Positions 31,173-32,933 of a stretch of DNA of 32,933 nucleotides are shown in pieces. The position numbers and the translations under genes were made by a program. The number at the start of each line of letters is the position of its first letter. The stretch's first letter is position 1. This DNA comes from Candidatus Eisenbergiella intestinipullorum (lineage in GTDB: Bacteria; Bacillota; Clostridia; Lachnospirales; Lachnospiraceae), in assembly GCA_019119815.1 (NCBI GenBank), contig DWWH01000064.1, positions 1 to 32,933 on the forward strand, in the 5' to 3' direction. Below the pieces are notes generated by a model that saw only the letters and a list, made by a program, of their open reading frames with translations, was not told the DNA's origin and did not search any database.

Positions 31173-32933
31173 CTAATCTGCAGGCCGGGAAAGGTGCCGG
31201 GTATGCCCGGAAATTTTGCCGGGAGCATGAAGAAGCATCCCCCGCCGCATTACCGGCGGGAATGAAAGGAGGAATCCTATCGGGGCCAAGTCTGCGGCGG
31301 AGAACTTCACCCGGTGCTGGGCGCTGGATCTGGCGGCGGACGGCGTGCGCGTCAATGCCATCGCCCCGGCCCCATCCGCGCAGACATTTGGAATGTAACC
31401 AATCTCGCGGATGAGGACGCCAAGGAGCAGTAGGAGATCATTACGGAACACGGACTTCCGGTCTGGGTAATGGAGCCGGTGCCCGGAGGCTGACCGGCCT
31501 CTTTGGAAAACAAATATGGTGCCATGTTGAAGCAGGAAAAACCGGAGTGGACAGTTCCCGTCTGGGACTTCCGATGGCTGATGGGCCCGTCGGATGTGAC
31601 GGTGATCCTCAGCGCCATGAACGATATGGAGCAGACCCGGGACAAACGTTATCAAATATGAGACGCGCATCCATCTTGAGTGCGCATCAACGTCTTTTTT
31701 ATTCGATAGGAAATGAAATTTCCTGTTAAAAAAGCCCTGAACCATAAAGCTCAGGGCTGAAAATTCTGGTGCCGGTGAGCATTCCAAATCCGAACCAGAA
31801 GCATCCCCTTTAGAAACTTCCTGTATATCGCTGAAAGTGATTTTCTTCGTCCCGTCCTTGTAGTTAAAGGTGATCAGCATCTTATCGTCAAACAGATAAA
31901 TCGCGTTGATAAAGGTGTCAATCAGCATTTTCCGATGGCTCTGCTTGGTAACATCCAACTTGCGGAAACGGTGGAGCCAGAAAGTCATAAATTCGGCGCT
32001 GACCTTTGGTGGCTTGGACAACTGCTCATTGGCAAGACGGGTCTCCAATTCCTCTTTTGCCGCCTCCAATTCTTCAAGGCTTTCTTTCGTAGATTTAGTC
32101 AAAACACCCTGTTGGATAGCGTTCAGAAGGTTTCGAATCTTGGTATTCGTTTCCTGTAACTGCCGCTCGTACAGGGGAATATTGGTGTTGTCCTGTTCCT
32201 GCAACGCCATGAGCATCGAAACGATGGCTTCGATTGCATCGTCATCCATAATCATCTTCATGGTCTCGGAAACAACCAAATCCTCAATCCATCCCTTTTT
32301 AACCGGTTTTTTGTGGCACTCTTTGCGCTTCTTTTTGACTGAAACGCACTTGTAATAGTGGTGGACAACCCCGGTGCGGCTGGTGCCGCTCTCCCCACAG
32401 AGATAGGCCCCACAATACCCACAGAACAGCTTGATTGTCAGCAGATAATCGTCCTCAGCCTTATGACGGGCTGGGGTTTTCTTGTTTTTCTCCATTTTTG
32501 CCTGTACCCGGTCAAAAAGGTCCTTCGGCACGATGGCGGGTATGCCGTCAGGGATGAGAATATCCCTGTACTGATATTCGCCAATGTAACGGCGGTTTTT
32601 CAATAGATGCTGTACACTGTTAAAGGTCAGGGGCTTTCCGCGGGTATTTTTCATGCCTTGCTCATTGAGCCAGTCCCGGATTTGCTTCATGGTCGCGCCT
32701 TCATCGTACTGTTTGAAAGCATCCAGAATATACGGCGCAGTGACCGGATCGATTTGGAAATGCTGCTCCGCGTCAATCACATACCCCATCGGCAGCGTCC
32801 CACCGTTAAACATACATTTCAGAGCATTGTCGGTCATGCCGCGCACGACTTTTTCGGAGAGGTCAACCGAATAGTACTCGGCAAAACCTTCCAGCATGGA
32901 TTCCAGAATGATCCCCTCCGCGCCGTCTGAAAT
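31173..32933 (-). CDS. Large serine recombinase, C-terminal part (partial, extended 3' end)
   Basis: The frame is open to the right edge; the catalytic resolvase domain lies beyond it. In the window: the end of the catalytic domain (LEGFAEYYSVDLSEKV), the Recombinase domain (NALKCMFNGGTLPMGYVID; NSVQHLLKNRRYIGEYQYRD), a zinc ribbon (FCGYCGAYLCGES... YKC...C) and a coiled coil (about 32215-32005, LQETNTKIRNLLNAIQ). Such enzymes move conjugative or mobilisable elements. Family similarity appears to end near 31760 (SGSDLECSPAPEFSAL); the remaining ~190 codons run through the terminator hairpin and antisense to the SDR/AKR debris, so the natural stop seems lost. Confidence 0.85.
   Translation of the reverse strand: MSDGAEGIILESMLEGFAEYYSVDLSEKVVRGMTDNALKCMFNGGTLPMGYVIDAEQHFQIDPVTAPYILDAFKQYDEGATMKQIRDWLNEQGMKNTRGKPLTFNSVQHLLKNRRYIGEYQYRDILIPDGIPAIVPKDLFDRVQAKMEKNKKTPARHKAEDDYLLTIKLFCGYCGAYLCGESGTSRTGVVHHYYKCVSVKKKRKECHKKPVKKGWIEDLVVSETMKMIMDDDAIEAIVSMLMALQEQDNTNIPLYERQLQETNTKIRNLLNAIQQGVLTKSTKESLEELEAAKEELETRLANEQLSKPPKVSAEFMTFWLHRFRKLDVTKQSHRKMLIDTFINAIYLFDDKMLITFNYKDGTKKITFSDIQEVSKGDASGSDLECSPAPEFSALSFMVQGFFNRKFHFLSNKKDVDAHSRWMRVSYLITFVPGLLHIVHGAEDHRHIRRAHQPSEVPDGNCPLRFFLLQHGTIFVFQRGRSASGHRLHYPDRKSVFRNDLLLLLGVLIREIGYIPNVCADGAGAMALTRTPSAARSSAQHRVKFSAADLAPIGFLLSFPPVMRRGMLLHAPGKISGHTRHLSRPAD
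31282..31434 (+). pseudogene. Fragment of a short-chain dehydrogenase (SDR)
   Basis: The frame GAKSAAENFTRCWALDLAAD then GVRVNAIAP matches the C-terminal half of SDRs. A one-base deletion near 31370 breaks the frame; the downstream frame continues GPIRADIWNVTNLADEDAKE to a TAG at 31431. The N-terminal half and active-site Tyr region are missing. Confidence 0.75.
31434..31661 (+). pseudogene. Fragment of an aldo/keto reductase (C-terminal part)
   Basis: HGLPVWVMEPVPGG, a stop at 31491, then ASLENKYGAMLKQEKPEW and FRWLMGPSDVTVILSAMNDM match the C-terminal region of Fe-S-type aldo/keto reductases (VMEPVRGGKLA..., VILSGMSNMEQ). It is fused to the SDR fragment and ends near the recombinase terminator, which probably marks the edge of an insertion. 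Confidence 0.72.
31726..31758 (-). terminator. Intrinsic terminator of the recombinase gene
   Basis: On the minus strand AGCCCTGA and TCAGGGCT pair around a 10-base loop, followed by TTTTTTAA. The recombinase reading frame passes through it without stopping. Just beyond it is a 7-bp palindrome (AGGAAAT/ATTTCCT, 31708-31724). Confidence 0.8.

Noticed and set aside
31241..31260. CCCGCCG/CGGCGGG hairpin after the dehydrogenase as terminator
   Set aside because: No T-run follows, so termination is not supported.
1..32933. tRNA or rRNA genes
   Set aside because: No cloverleaf with tRNA consensus loops or rRNA-like stretch was recognised by eye; a tRNAscan/Infernal run would settle it.

Overview
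The window reads as a Gram-positive, anaerobic, moderately GC-rich Firmicute of the Clostridia/Lachnospiraceae type. The reasons are an energy-converting (group 4) NiFe hydrogenase with its Hyp maturases, G-rich Shine-Dalgarno sites, GTG/TTG starts, sigma-A promoters with 17-nt spacers, a DUF1848 protein, a BceRS-like two-component cluster and a large serine recombinase. This assignment is inferred from gene content only.

Layout. 1-4780 (+): the end of an ech operon (tail of a probable echC, then echD, echE, echF) running by ATGA overlap into hypF. 4796-6567 (-): a two-gene membrane-lipid unit (plsY-like acyltransferase, then an MGDG-synthase-type glycosyltransferase) that separates hypF from hypC-hypD-hypE (6826-9264, +), which has its own promoter. 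9332-10300 (-): a DUF1848 protein. 10301-11986: a very hairpin-rich stretch, a sirtuin-like gene that has lost its catalytic residues, and two near-identical 61-bp folded repeats that flank it. 11987-14188 (+): hisH, hisF and ung. 14191-16082: AT-richer accessory DNA with a truncated AlbA/Schlafen-type ATPase and gene debris (DUF4143 ATPase fragment, second SirTM tail). 16016-17681 (-): a class M sirtuin (SirTM) overlapped by a zinc-type macrodomain gene, an ADP-ribosylation module without the usual GcvH-L/LplA2 partners. 17741-19262: an NTF2/SnoaL-like protein divergent from an HxlR regulator. 19387-21395: a TrmB-like regulator overlapping lysA, closed by a strong terminator. 21553-23751 (-): a 36-residue membrane peptide and a GntR/ABC transporter operon. 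24061-25469 (+): an XRE-type membrane regulator overlapping an alpha/beta hydrolase. 25787-26380: an orphan AbiEi-family antitoxin under a long palindromic operator. 26590-30142: a membrane protein broken by a stop codon, an OmpR-type regulator, a histidine kinase and two small membrane proteins. 30153-31169: a medium-chain dehydrogenase. 31282-31661: decayed SDR and aldo/keto reductase pieces. 31173-32933 (-): the C-terminal part of a large serine recombinase that runs off the window.

How it fits together. The first 9.3 kb builds and matures a membrane-bound, ferredoxin-linked hydrogenase, although hypA, hypB and echA/B are not in view. The most unusual material is the sirtuin theme. Three SirTM-family sequences (one intact, one pseudoenzyme, one fragment) lie within 6 kb, with a zinc macrodomain that would reverse ADP-ribosylation and an HxlR-type (often redox-sensing) regulator nearby. 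The pseudoenzyme is bracketed by repeats whose sequence differences preserve base pairing, which suggests a selected RNA or DNA structure. From about 25.4 kb onward, duplications, nonsense mutations, an orphan antitoxin and a recombinase mark a plastic accessory zone.
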